A DNA stretch of 48,419 bases, from assembly GCA_036569045.1 (NCBI GenBank), contig DATCRI010000062.1, positions 1-48,419 of the forward strand, in the 5' to 3' direction. The translations under genes were made by a program, and so were the position numbers. The stretch's first letter is position 1; every line of letters starts with the position of its first letter. The stretch is from Chthoniobacterales bacterium. Lineage in GTDB: Bacteria; Verrucomicrobiota; Verrucomicrobiia; Chthoniobacterales; JAATET01. Positions 34,801-43,086 of the stretch are shown here, one piece after another. The notes beneath the pieces are model-generated. The model was not told the DNA's origin, made no database searches, and was given only the letters and a program-made list of their open reading frames with translations.

Positions 34801-35652
34801 ATGTCTCACGATCCGCATTCCCACTCCGATCCGAATTCGGTCGAGCTCCCGATCCCAACGGCGTGGCCGATCATCTCGGCTTTCGGCATCACCTTGATGG
34901 TCGCCGGACTCGTCACCGACCCCGTCGTTTCGCTCGTTGGCTTCCTCTGTGCTCTCTCTGGCGCCATCGGCTGGTTCACCGATGTCTTCCCGCATCCGAA
35001 GCACGAGCCCTTCCCGATTCGTCACACTTCGGAATGGCCGCAGGAAGTCGTCAGCGAAGGCCGCACGGTCTCGCATCTCCATGTGGGGGAACACCACCAC
35101 CGCGAACAGATTCCCACGGCTGTTCATCCCTACACCGCCGGCTTCGTCGGCGGTCTGCTCGGCGCGGTCGTGATGGCCTTCATCGCCTGCGCCTGGGGTC
35201 TCCTCGTGGATCACAGCATCTGGTATCCGATCAACCTCCTCGCCGCGGCCGGTTATCCCGACCTCTCCACCGCCAGCACGGAGACACTCAAGCAATTCAG
35301 CCTCGCCGGTCTCATCGTTGCGACGATCACCCATCTCACCACATCGGTGATGGTCGGTCTCCTCTACACGGTGCTCCTGCCCATGCTCCCCGCCAAGCGC
35401 GAGTGGCTCTTCGGCGGCATCGTCACCCCGATCATCTGGACCGCGCTGATCTGGGCCACCCTCCGCTTCATCAATCCGACCCTCAACGAGCGCTTCGAGT
35501 GGATTCCGTTCCTCCTCAGCCAGATCGCGTTCGGCATGGTCTGCGGATTCTACGTCTACCGCTCCACCAAGGTTTCCACCCAGCAGGGCTGGACCGTCGC
35601 AGCTCGTCTCGGCGTGGAAGCCGCTCATCACCCGGGGGAGAAAAAATCATGA
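34801..35652 (+). CDS. Multi-helix membrane protein, subunit IV-like
   Basis: A 283-residue protein in the position of oxidase subunit IV. The His-rich N-terminus (MSHDPHSHSDP) is followed by a helix pair (WPIISAFGITLMVAGLVTD, then VSLVGFLCALSGAIGWF) resembling small subunit IV proteins; a loop with several His residues follows (LHVGEHHHREQIP), and then at least four more helices that are not part of classical subunit IV. I infer that the N-terminal part is oxidase-related and that the C-terminal part is a lineage-specific extension. Its stop overlaps the start of the cytochrome c gene by four bases. Confidence 0.75.
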   Translation: MSHDPHSHSDPNSVELPIPTAWPIISAFGITLMVAGLVTDPVVSLVGFLCALSGAIGWFTDVFPHPKHEPFPIRHTSEWPQEVVSEGRTVSHLHVGEHHHREQIPTAVHPYTAGFVGGLLGAVVMAFIACAWGLLVDHSIWYPINLLAAAGYPDLSTASTETLKQFSLAGLIVATITHLTTSVMVGLLYTVLLPMLPAKREWLFGGIVTPIIWTALIWATLRFINPTLNERFEWIPFLLSQIAFGMVCGFYVYRSTKVSTQQGWTVAARLGVEAAHHPGEKKS

Positions 35653-36371
35653 TCCGCTCGCGAATCCTTTCCTTCACCCTCTGCGCCCTCGCCGCGTCGG
35701 CTCTCACTGCCTGCGACGGCAAGCTCGACGTCTCCGCGCTGGATAGCTGGATGCCCGGCAAACCCAAGCGCGAGGACGCTTGGAAACCCGAAACCGCGAT
35801 CACGAGCGGCGAGGAAATCTTCGCGCAAAACTGCCTCGGCTGCCACAGCATCGGCGGCACGCCGTCTCCCTCGATCGCAATGAGCGACCCGCTCTATCTC
35901 GCGGTCATTCCCCCCGAGATCCTCAAGAGCATCATCGCGAACGGCATCAAGGTCTCCAGCATGCCCGCGTTCAGCGAAGAGCACGGCGGCAGCCTCACTC
36001 CGGAACAGATCGAGAAGCTCGTTGCCTTCATCCTTGAGAAGAAGAAGCCGATCGACGGTCCGCTCCCCGCCTACGCTGCCCCGGCCGGCAACGCCGCCGC
36101 CGGTCAGATCGCCTTCGAGACTTACTTCTCCAAGTTCCCCGGCATGACGGGCTATGGCTCGATCTCCGATCCTGCCTTCCTCGGCCTCGTCACTGACCAA
36201 TACATCCGCACGCTGGTCATCGCCGGTCGCCCTGAACTCGGCCTGCCCGATTACCGCTCCCGCGTTCCCGGCAAGGCGATGTCCGACCAGGAAATCGCCG
36301 ATGTCGTCGCATGGCTCATCTCCCAGCGCCGCAACGAGTTTGGCCAGCCGCTCACCACTACGAACCCGTAA
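35649..36371 (+). CDS. Cytochrome c lipoprotein of the respiratory operon
   Basis: A 240-residue exported protein. The first 22 residues form a lipoprotein signal (SFTLCALAASALTAC), so it is anchored by lipid at Cys22. One haem site, CLGCH at residues 62-66, is followed by a Met in VSSMPAFSEE. After about residue 145 there is a second domain with the outline of a cytochrome c fold (AAGQIAFETYFSKF to SDQEIADVVAWLIS) but with no CXXCH. It presumably shuttles electrons between the bc complex and the oxidase encoded on either side. Confidence 0.88.
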   Translation: MIRSRILSFTLCALAASALTACDGKLDVSALDSWMPGKPKREDAWKPETAITSGEEIFAQNCLGCHSIGGTPSPSIAMSDPLYLAVIPPEILKSIIANGIKVSSMPAFSEEHGGSLTPEQIEKLVAFILEKKKPIDGPLPAYAAPAGNAAAGQIAFETYFSKFPGMTGYGSISDPAFLGLVTDQYIRTLVIAGRPELGLPDYRSRVPGKAMSDQEIADVVAWLISQRRNEFGQPLTTTNP

Positions 36372-36385
36372 ACGTTTTTTCCGCA

Positions 36386-36985
36386 ATGACACCCGAGACT
36401 CCCAAGGAAACCAAGACTGATGCCTGCTGCCAGACGGGCGACGTCGCGGTGGTAGACGCCCCGCCGCCCACGACGCGCCGCCATTTCCTTTTCCAGATCG
36501 GCATCGCCCTCAACGTCGTCGCCGGCGCGCTCATCACCGTTCCCATCCTCGGTTACGTGATGTCCGCCTTCGTCAAGAAGTTCGATCTCGAGTGGACGAA
36601 TCTTGGCCCGATCAGCAACTTCCCCGAGGGCGAGATTCGCATCGCGAATTACGAGAACCCCTACCGCCGGCCGTGGGACGGTGAGACCGCGAGAATTCCC
36701 TGCTGGGTGCGCCACGTGCCCGGCGGCACCTTCCAGGTCTTCGCCATCAACTGCACCCACCTCGGCTGCCCGGTCCGCTGGTTCGCGGAATCGAAGCTCT
36801 TCATGTGCCCCTGCCACGGTGGCGCCTTCTACGAGAACGGCGACCACGCCGCCGGCCCGCCGCCCCGCCCGCTCTACACCTACGAATACCGGGTCAACGG
36901 CAGCAACCTCGAGATCAAGGCTGGCATTCTCCCGAATATCGGCAATCCCGGCAATCCCACCGAGAAAGTCAAAGGAGAAGCATGA
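36386..36985 (+). CDS. Rieske [2Fe-2S] iron-sulfur protein
   Basis: A 199-residue subunit of a cytochrome bc-type complex. A membrane anchor is seen at about residues 36-58 (FQIGIALNVVAGALITVPIL), and the cluster is bound by CTHLGC (Cys123, His125, Cys128) and CPCH (Cys141, Cys143, His144). The C-terminus follows the usual GGAFYENG and PPRPLYTYE pattern. The ATG at 36386 gives a Cys-containing cytosolic start (TDACCQTG). Its stop overlaps the cytochrome b start by four bases, so the two are translationally coupled. Confidence 0.94.
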   Translation: MTPETPKETKTDACCQTGDVAVVDAPPPTTRRHFLFQIGIALNVVAGALITVPILGYVMSAFVKKFDLEWTNLGPISNFPEGEIRIANYENPYRRPWDGETARIPCWVRHVPGGTFQVFAINCTHLGCPVRWFAESKLFMCPCHGGAFYENGDHAAGPPPRPLYTYEYRVNGSNLEIKAGILPNIGNPGNPTEKVKGEA

Positions 36986-38517
36986 TCGCGAACGCGAAAA
37001 AGAAAATCACCGACGCCGCACTCGGAGCCTTCGGCTGGCTGGATGATCGCTTCCACGTCACCGAGATTTTCGAGCACACCGCCGGCCACCACATCCCGAA
37101 GAGCACCAGCAGCTGGTTCTACGTCTTCGGCAGCGCCACCCTGCTCTGCCTGATCATCCAGCTCATCACCGGCACGCTGCTCGCGATGGTTTACGTCCCC
37201 TCCGCGGACCAGGCCTACACGACGCTTACCTACCTGAACTACGACATCCCGCTCGGCTGGATGCTCCGCGCGATCCACTACTGGGGGTCGAACTTCATGG
37301 TCGCGATCATGCTGATCCACATGACGCAGGTTTACCTGTTTGGCGCCTACAAGTATCCTCGCGAAATCACGTGGATGTCCGGCGTGCTCCTGCTCCTCAT
37401 CACGCTCGGCCTCGCCTTCACCGGCCAGGTCATGCGCTTCGACGAAGACGCATATTGGGGCATCGGCATCGGCGCATCGATCACCGGCCGCTCCCCAATC
37501 ATCGGCGGCGAAGCCGTCCAGATGCTCCTTGGCGGCCCGATCATCAACTCCGAGACCCTCTCGCGTTTCTTCGCGCTCCACGTCTTCGTGCTGCCCGGCG
37601 CCATCCTCGCCATCATCGTGCTGCACCTGCGCATGGTGCTCCTCAAGGGCATCAACGAATGGCCCACCCCCGGCGTGCTCGTCAATCGCGAGACTTACGA
37701 CAAGCACTACGCCACGATCATCCGGAAGGAAGGTATCCCCTTCACCCCGCATGGCATCGGCAAGGACCTCATCGCCGGCGCGGTCGTCATCGGCGGCATC
37801 CTCCTCTGCGCGATCATCTTCGGCCCCAAGGGACCGCTCGGCCCGCCCGACCCCACGATGATCGACGCCCATCCGCGTCCCGATTGGGCCTTCATGTGGA
37901 TCTTCGCCGTCGCGGCGCTCATGCCAGACTGGGCCGAGACCCTCGCCTTCCTCGTCATCCCGCCCATCGCCATCGCGTTCCTCTTCGCCCTGCCGTTCTA
38001 CAACAACACGGGCGAAAAGCACTGGAGCCGGCGCCCGTTCGCCGTCCTCACGGTGCTCTTCCTCTATCTCTCGCTCGGCCTGCTCACCGTGTGGGGCTTC
38101 ACCTCGCCGTGGTCGCCGGATATGATCGCCTGGCGCGCCGCTGAGACGCCCGCGCCCTTCGTGAAGGCAAAGACGCCGCTCGAGCTTCAGGGTCTCGTCG
38201 TCCTCCAGCAGAAGCAGTGCCGCAACTGCCACGCGATCGACGGTATCGGCGGCAAGCGCGGTCCCGATCTCGCCGATGTGGGCTCGCGCCTTACCGCGCC
38301 CCAGCTCGCGCGTCAGGTCATTCAGGGTGGCGGCAACATGCCAGCCTATGGCAAGAACCTCACGCCCTACGAAGTGGATGCCCTCGTCGCCTACATGGTC
38401 TCGCTCCATCCGCCCGGCACCACGCCGGCGCTCGACAGCGCGAAACCCGCCGTGTATCCCGAAGAAAATTCCAAGAAGAACGCCAAGCCCGAAGCCGCCC
38501 ATGGCGAAGCTGGCTAG
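36982..38517 (+). CDS. Cytochrome b with fused C-terminal cytochrome c domain
   Basis: A 511-residue membrane protein that forms the quinol-oxidising core. Two b-haems are bound by His99/His113 and His200/His215; the second pair has 14 residues between, as in cytochrome b6, against 13 in mitochondrial-type b. The Qo motif is PDWAF (residues 300-304), a variant of PEWY. The frame continues past the last helix into a cytochrome c domain with CRNCH (413-417) and an axial Met candidate in GGNMPAYGKN. AGGAG at 36973-36977 is one of the few clear Shine-Dalgarno sites in this window. The Rieske gene lies directly upstream. Confidence 0.93.
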   Translation: MIANAKKKITDAALGAFGWLDDRFHVTEIFEHTAGHHIPKSTSSWFYVFGSATLLCLIIQLITGTLLAMVYVPSADQAYTTLTYLNYDIPLGWMLRAIHYWGSNFMVAIMLIHMTQVYLFGAYKYPREITWMSGVLLLLITLGLAFTGQVMRFDEDAYWGIGIGASITGRSPIIGGEAVQMLLGGPIINSETLSRFFALHVFVLPGAILAIIVLHLRMVLLKGINEWPTPGVLVNRETYDKHYATIIRKEGIPFTPHGIGKDLIAGAVVIGGILLCAIIFGPKGPLGPPDPTMIDAHPRPDWAFMWIFAVAALMPDWAETLAFLVIPPIAIAFLFALPFYNNTGEKHWSRRPFAVLTVLFLYLSLGLLTVWGFTSPWSPDMIAWRAAETPAPFVKAKTPLELQGLVVLQQKQCRNCHAIDGIGGKRGPDLADVGSRLTAPQLARQVIQGGGNMPAYGKNLTPYEVDALVAYMVSLHPPGTTPALDSAKPAVYPEENSKKNAKPEAAHGEAG

Positions 38518-38577
38518 GCGACTTCGATTGGTCATGCGGGGAGTGGCCCTCGGCCCTCTCCTCGCGTAACTTCCGCG

Positions 38578-40803
38578 GTGAACTCCGCCTCCGTCGCGGC
38601 CGCCGCTTTTGCGTCCTGGAAATTCGAGCCCGGTGTCATCGCCGGGCTTCTTCTCTCCGCCATCCTTTATTTTCGGGGCTGGCGCCGCCTTCAGCGCAGC
38701 GCCCCGCACCGATTTTCCGGCTGGCGGCTGGCGTGTTTCTGGGGCGGACTCGCGACCATCTTCCTCGCCCTCACGTCTCCACTCGACGCCTTTGCGAACT
38801 TCCTGCTGAGCGTCCACATGGTGCAGCACCTCATGCTCACCATGGTCGCGCCGCCCCTCCTCCTCCTCGGCTTCCCCTATCTGCCGATTCTTCTCGGCCT
38901 GCCGCGGCGCATCACCACCCATGTCCTCGGGCCTTTCCTGATCTGGCCGCCGCTGAAGACCTTCGGCGCCTTCATCACCCATCCCCTGGTCACCCTGCCG
39001 CTGTTCTGCCTCTCGAACATCATCTGGCACGTTCCCGCCCTCTACGAACTCGCCCTCCGCTCCACCACCTGGCACCGCGTCGAGCACATCTTCTTCCTCG
39101 GCACCGCCGTGCTCTTTTGGTGGAACGTCATTCTCCCCTGGCCGAGCCATGCGAAACGCCCGCTCTGGGTCGCCGTTCCCTATCTCCTCCTCGCGGACTT
39201 CCAGAATACCGCCCTCTCCGCATTCTTCTCCTTCTACGACGGCGTCATTTATCCCACCTACGCCGCCGCCCCGCGCGTCGGCGACCTCAGCGCCCAGGCG
39301 GACCAGGCCGGTGCCGGCGCCATCATGTGGGTGCCGGGCTCCGTCGCCTTCCTCGTTCCCTGCGGCTTCATCGCCGTGCGCTTTCTCTCGCGGAAACGCG
39401 ACCCCCAGCCGCTTCCGCCGCGAGCTCCGGCGTCGCCCCCCGGCTTCGTTTCCCGACTTTGGCAGCGTCTGCCCTGGCATTCACCACGCTTTCTGCCGCA
39501 CCTCCGCCGCGTCCTCCAATTCACCCTGCTCGGCCTGGCCGCCCTCGTCGTCTGGGACGGCTTCACCGGGCCGCAAGTCAGCGCCATGAACGCCGCCGGC
39601 GTGCTCCCGTGGACCCATTGGCGCGGCCTCACCGTCCTTGCGCTCGTCTTCGCCGGAAACCTCTTTTGCATGAGCTGCCCGTTCGTGTTCGTCCGCGACG
39701 GTGCCCGCCGTCTTTTCGGCCACGCCCAGCTTCCCTGGCCCCGTTTTCTGCGGAACAAGTGGCTGCCCGTCGCCCTGCTTGTCCTCTACCTCTGGGCCTA
39801 TGAAGGCTTCGCGCTCTGGGATCGTCCATGGGCCACCGCCGCAATCATCGTCGGTTATTTCGTCGCCGCCACGCTCATCGACACGCTCTTCAAGGGCGCG
39901 AGCTTCTGCAAATACGTCTGCCCGATTGGCCAGTTCCATTTCGTCCAATCCCTCGCTTCGCCCGCCGAGGTGCGCATCAGGGAACCCGACGCCTGCCGCT
40001 CCTGCCGCACGTTCGACTGCATCAAGGGCAACGCCACCCGGCGCGGCTGCGAGCTCCAGCTCTTCCAGCCCCGCAAGTCCGGCAACATGGACTGCACCTT
40101 CTGCCTCGATTGCGTTTCCGCCTGTCCGCACGACAACGTCGCCGTCCAGCCCACCCTGCCCGGTCAGGACCTCTGGCGCGCGGGGACCCGTTCCTCTCTC
40201 GGCCGTTGGGAATCCCGTCCCGACCTCGCCGCCCTCGTCCTCGTGCTGACCTTCGGCGCTTTTGCGAACGCCGCCGGCATGCTCGCCCCGGTGCAGGCTC
40301 TCGCCCCCGCCTGGGGCCTCTCCCACCTCGCCTTCACAACACTCCTCCTTCTCGCCACGTTCAGCCTCGCAGGGATCGCGCCCGTGCTCGCCGCCGCCCT
40401 CGCCCGTCCGCAGGAGCGCATTCCCGCCCCGCTCGTTCGCACCACGGCCGCCTACGCGATCGCCCTCGCCCCGCTGGGCTTCGGCATGTGGCTCGCCCAT
40501 TTCGTCTTCCACCTCTTCACCGCCTCGCACACGCCCATCCCCGTTTTTCAGCGCCTCCTCGGTCTCGCGCCCGACTGGGCCATCGCCTCGTGGAGCTCTC
40601 CCGGCCTCCTCGCCTTCGAACTTCTCTTCCTCGACGCCGGCTTTCTTCTCAGCCTCTACGCGACCTGGCGAATTGCGAAGAACCGTTCCCGCCGTCCCAT
40701 CCGTGCCGGCCTTCCCTGGGCCCTGCTCGCCGCCGCGCTTTACCTCGCCGGCATCTGGATTATTTTCCAACCCATGCAAATGCGCGGCACCCTCACGCCC
40801 TGA
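38578..40803 (+). CDS. CtaG-like oxidase assembly protein fused to a membrane polyferredoxin
   Basis: A 741-residue protein of two joined parts. Residues about 10-275 match caa3-type CtaG oxidase assembly proteins (TSPLDAFANFLLSVHMVQHL, then NIIWHVPALYELAL and ADFQNTALSAFFSF), with about seven helices and His residues that could take copper. Residues about 310-741 are a NapH/CcoG-like membrane ferredoxin: FCMSCPF, CKYVCPIGQF (Cys444, Cys448), CRSCRTFDC (473-481) and CTFCLDCVSACP (506-517), the last being a full [4Fe-4S] motif, followed by more helices. The start is GTG at 38578. The arrangement suggests one protein serving both copper delivery and electron transfer for the oxidase. Confidence 0.88.
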   Translation: MNSASVAAAAFASWKFEPGVIAGLLLSAILYFRGWRRLQRSAPHRFSGWRLACFWGGLATIFLALTSPLDAFANFLLSVHMVQHLMLTMVAPPLLLLGFPYLPILLGLPRRITTHVLGPFLIWPPLKTFGAFITHPLVTLPLFCLSNIIWHVPALYELALRSTTWHRVEHIFFLGTAVLFWWNVILPWPSHAKRPLWVAVPYLLLADFQNTALSAFFSFYDGVIYPTYAAAPRVGDLSAQADQAGAGAIMWVPGSVAFLVPCGFIAVRFLSRKRDPQPLPPRAPASPPGFVSRLWQRLPWHSPRFLPHLRRVLQFTLLGLAALVVWDGFTGPQVSAMNAAGVLPWTHWRGLTVLALVFAGNLFCMSCPFVFVRDGARRLFGHAQLPWPRFLRNKWLPVALLVLYLWAYEGFALWDRPWATAAIIVGYFVAATLIDTLFKGASFCKYVCPIGQFHFVQSLASPAEVRIREPDACRSCRTFDCIKGNATRRGCELQLFQPRKSGNMDCTFCLDCVSACPHDNVAVQPTLPGQDLWRAGTRSSLGRWESRPDLAALVLVLTFGAFANAAGMLAPVQALAPAWGLSHLAFTTLLLLATFSLAGIAPVLAAALARPQERIPAPLVRTTAAYAIALAPLGFGMWLAHFVFHLFTASHTPIPVFQRLLGLAPDWAIASWSSPGLLAFELLFLDAGFLLSLYATWRIAKNRSRRPIRAGLPWALLAAALYLAGIWIIFQPMQMRGTLTP

Positions 40804-41351
40804 TGAAGCCTCTCGCCTTCGGAATCGCGCTTCTGCTCCTGTTGCCCGCGGCCGCGTTCGCCGACGGCGGCGCCGTCATCTCCCAGCAGGTCGTCGGGCC
40901 TTATCGCGTCACGCTCTTCGGTTCGCCTTCGCCCCTCCGCGCCGGTCCCGCCGACCTCAGCGTCATGCTCCAGGACGCCGCAACCGGAGAAGCCGTGCTC
41001 GATCGCAAGGTGGCGATCCAGGTGCAGGCCGTCACGAACGACGCGAAATCCGAGGCGTGGGTCCCGCCCTGTTGCTCGATGAAGCCCACCGTCGCCGCGA
41101 TCACCGCCACCCACGCTGTTGCGCAGAACAAGCTCCTCTACGCCGCGAACGTCCTCCTTCCCGCCAGCGGACCGCACCAGATCTCCGTCATCATCGGCGA
41201 CGGTCCCGCCGCTCCGGATGCCACCCTGCAGGCCACCGCGGAAATCGCTCCGCCGGCGCCGCCGGCCTCAGCCTACTGGGCCTACCTCGCCGCGCCGCCG
41301 ATCATCATCGCCGGCTTCGCCCTCAACCAGCGTCTGCGCCGCCGCCCGTAG
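40803..41351 (+). CDS. Exported beta-rich protein with C-terminal anchor
   Basis: A 182-residue protein with a signal peptide (MKPLAFGIALLLLLPAAAFA), a beta-sandwich-like domain (VVGPYRVTLFGSPSPLRAGP, VMLQDAATGEAVLD, HQISVIIGDGP) and one C-terminal helix (AYWAYLAAPPIIIAGFAL) ending in RLRRRP. The fold outline resembles YtkA/FixH/CopC-like exported proteins linked with oxidase or copper metabolism, but specific motifs are not enough for a name. A CC pair plus Met (PPCCSMKP, about residues 83-90) could bind metal. It overlaps the stop of the CtaG fusion and ends the respiratory operon. Confidence 0.75.
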   Translation: MKPLAFGIALLLLLPAAAFADGGAVISQQVVGPYRVTLFGSPSPLRAGPADLSVMLQDAATGEAVLDRKVAIQVQAVTNDAKSEAWVPPCCSMKPTVAAITATHAVAQNKLLYAANVLLPASGPHQISVIIGDGPAAPDATLQATAEIAPPAPPASAYWAYLAAPPIIIAGFALNQRLRRRP

Positions 41352-41365
41352 CTCCCGGCTTACGC

Positions 41366-41641
41366 TCAGGTCGCGCGGAGACTCGCGTATTCCGGATGTC
41401 GCCGCAGGTAGGCGTCCACGTAGCTGCATTGCGGCACCACCCGTAATCCCTCGGCCCGCGCGTGCTCGAGCGCCCGCTTCACCAGCTCGCCGGCGATCCC
41501 GCCTCCACGCATCTCCGGAGGCACAAACGTGTGCGTAATGACCATCCGCCCCTCCCGAATGTGATAATCCAGCACCGCCATTCGCCCCGAAAATTCCCGC
41601 TCGAATCGCCCTTTCTCAGCATCATGCCGCACGTCGCTCAT
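41366..41641 (-). CDS. GNAT-type N-acetyltransferase, short form
   Basis: A 91-residue protein of the small GNAT subgroup (YjdJ-like). Landmarks are MAVLDYHIREGRMVITHTFV, then PPEMRGGGIAGELVKRALEH, the acetyl-CoA pyrophosphate-binding loop, and VPQCSYVDAYLRRHPEYASL at the end, where the Cys and Tyr are typical. The ATG at 41641 is chosen because upstream in-frame sequence is AT-rich and non-conserved. The substrate is unknown. It is convergent with the respiratory operon (14 bases apart). Confidence 0.88.
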   Translation of the reverse strand: MSDVRHDAEKGRFEREFSGRMAVLDYHIREGRMVITHTFVPPEMRGGGIAGELVKRALEHARAEGLRVVPQCSYVDAYLRRHPEYASLRAT

Positions 41642-41666
41642 CCCCCCGATCCAGCCCCATTTACCG

Positions 41667-41763
41667 TGCGAACACCAGATTTTGTGGTTGATGACCCAAA
41701 ACCAGAATTTTTCCACCATATGGAATAATTTCGAGAAATTCGCTTGACCGTTTGCGAACACCA
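41667..41763. repeat. Pair of 11-bp direct repeats, TGCGAACACCA
   Basis: TGCGAACACCA occurs at 41667-41677 and 41753-41763, 86 bases apart, in an AT-rich gap between the GNAT gene and the next gene. Preceding bases are also similar (ACCGTG and ACCGTT). Could be a regulator site or a leftover duplication. Confidence 0.55.
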
Positions 41764-41778
41764 CGCATTTTTAAAATC

Positions 41779-41792
41779 ATCGACATGTCGAT
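41779..41792. promoter_or_regulatory. 14-bp perfect palindrome
   Basis: ATCGACATGTCGAT, flanked by runs of A/T, 51 bases before the ATG at 41843. Position and symmetry fit an operator for the downstream gene; no regulator is known. Confidence 0.4.
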
Positions 41793-41842
41793 TTTTTAAC
41801 ACGCCATCAACATCTCCTAACCCCCCCGAAAGTCCCTTTGCG

Positions 41843-42157
41843 ATGAATCCCTCCTCGCTGTCCGCCCGCACCTCGCGTTCTCAGCCCGAAGAAAGCCCAT
41901 TCTACGTTTCCCGCGAGATTGGTCGCCACCTCGAGGTGGCTGGAAACGAAAATCCGTCCATTCCCGATCTCCACACGCCGCGGCCACTGGAGACCGAACT
42001 CCGGGATCAGATCGAGCGCCTGCGCCTCGCGCTTTCGCAGATGCTGGCGCACGAAACCGGGCAGAACATCCAGGTCTTCCGCAGTCCGGCGGTGGATAAC
42101 GCGCGCCTCTGCGCCATCGCCGACAATATCTGGAACCTGCGCCGCTGGTCGGACTAG
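41843..42157 (+). CDS. Small protein of unknown function
   Basis: A 104-residue protein from the ATG at 41843. The first 50 residues look disordered (SSLSARTSRSQPEES), and the second half is helical (LETELRDQIERLRLALSQML, then NARLCAIADNIWNLRRW) with coiled-coil character. No signal peptide or membrane segment. The preceding 200 bases are AT-rich and hold the palindrome and direct repeats described separately. The following 129 bases to 42287 hold no gene. Family not recognised. Confidence 0.62.
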   Translation: MNPSSLSARTSRSQPEESPFYVSREIGRHLEVAGNENPSIPDLHTPRPLETELRDQIERLRLALSQMLAHETGQNIQVFRSPAVDNARLCAIADNIWNLRRWSD

Positions 42158-42286
42158 GTCCCCGGTCTTTCTTTCCTCTCCATCGGGACCGGCGCGGTTT
42201 GTCTGCCCGAAAAAGAACGCCATCGCTCAAAATTCCCGTGCGCCCGCGGCCGGCCGGCTGAGGTTGAATCTGCGAACTCCTTCCGC

Positions 42287-43063
42287 ATGAAAGCCCTCCT
42301 CGCCGCATCCCTGCTGCTGCTGACCTGTCTCGCCACCCCGCTGTTCGCTCAGGATTGGGCGAAGGCCCGGCTCGAGGCCTCACCCCGGCACGGCGAATGG
42401 GTGACGATTCCCCAGGGCAGCCGCGAGGTTCGCGCCTTCATCGTCTATCCCGAGGTGAAGGACAAGGCCCCCGCCGTTCTCGTCATTCACGAAATCTTTG
42501 GCCTCACGGACTGGGTGCGGGGCGTCTGCGATCAGCTCGCCGCCCTTGGCTACATCGCCATTTCGCCGGACCTCCTCTCGGGCCAGACCATCGGAGACGT
42601 GGATGCCGCCCGCTCCGCGATCGGCCAGCTCTCGCCCGATCAGGTCACCGCCGACCTTCGAGCCGTCGCCGCCTACGTCCGCAAACTCCCCGCCGCGAAC
42701 GGCCGCCTCGCCGTCGTCGGCTTCTGCTGGGGCGGCGGTCAGGCCTTCCGCTTTGCCACCAACGAGCCCGAGCTCTCCAGCGCTTTTGTCTTTTACGGAC
42801 CCGGCCCCGACGCCGCCGACCTCGCCCGCATCCAGGCCCCCGTCTACGGATTCTACGCCGAGAACGACGCCCGCATCGGCGCCACCCTTCCCGGGACCAC
42901 CGCAGAGATGAGGGCCACGGGCAAAACCTTCGAGCCCGTCACCTACCCCGGCGCCGGCCATGGATTCATGAGGGCCGGCGAGGCGCCCGACGCCACCGCG
43001 CCGAATCGCGACGCCCGCGCAGCCGCCTGGAAACGCCTCCAGTCCCTCCTCGAAAAAATTTAG
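42287..43063 (+). CDS. Exported dienelactone hydrolase family protein
   Basis: A 258-residue alpha/beta hydrolase with a signal peptide (MKALLAASLLLLTCLATPLFA). The dienelactone hydrolase fold is shown by VLVIHEIFGLTDWVRGVCDQ, YIAISPDLLSG, the nucleophile elbow GFCWGGG (Cys as nucleophile, about residue 147), YAENDARI with the Asp, and GAGHGFMR with the His. All three catalytic residues are present. True dienelactone hydrolases act on chlorocatechol products in the cytosol; an exported form more likely acts on other esters or lactones, so the substrate is open. Monocistronic. Confidence 0.9.
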   Translation: MKALLAASLLLLTCLATPLFAQDWAKARLEASPRHGEWVTIPQGSREVRAFIVYPEVKDKAPAVLVIHEIFGLTDWVRGVCDQLAALGYIAISPDLLSGQTIGDVDAARSAIGQLSPDQVTADLRAVAAYVRKLPAANGRLAVVGFCWGGGQAFRFATNEPELSSAFVFYGPGPDAADLARIQAPVYGFYAENDARIGATLPGTTAEMRATGKTFEPVTYPGAGHGFMRAGEAPDATAPNRDARAAAWKRLQSLLEKI

Positions 43064-43086
43064 GGTCAGCGCGCGCCGGGCAGACG

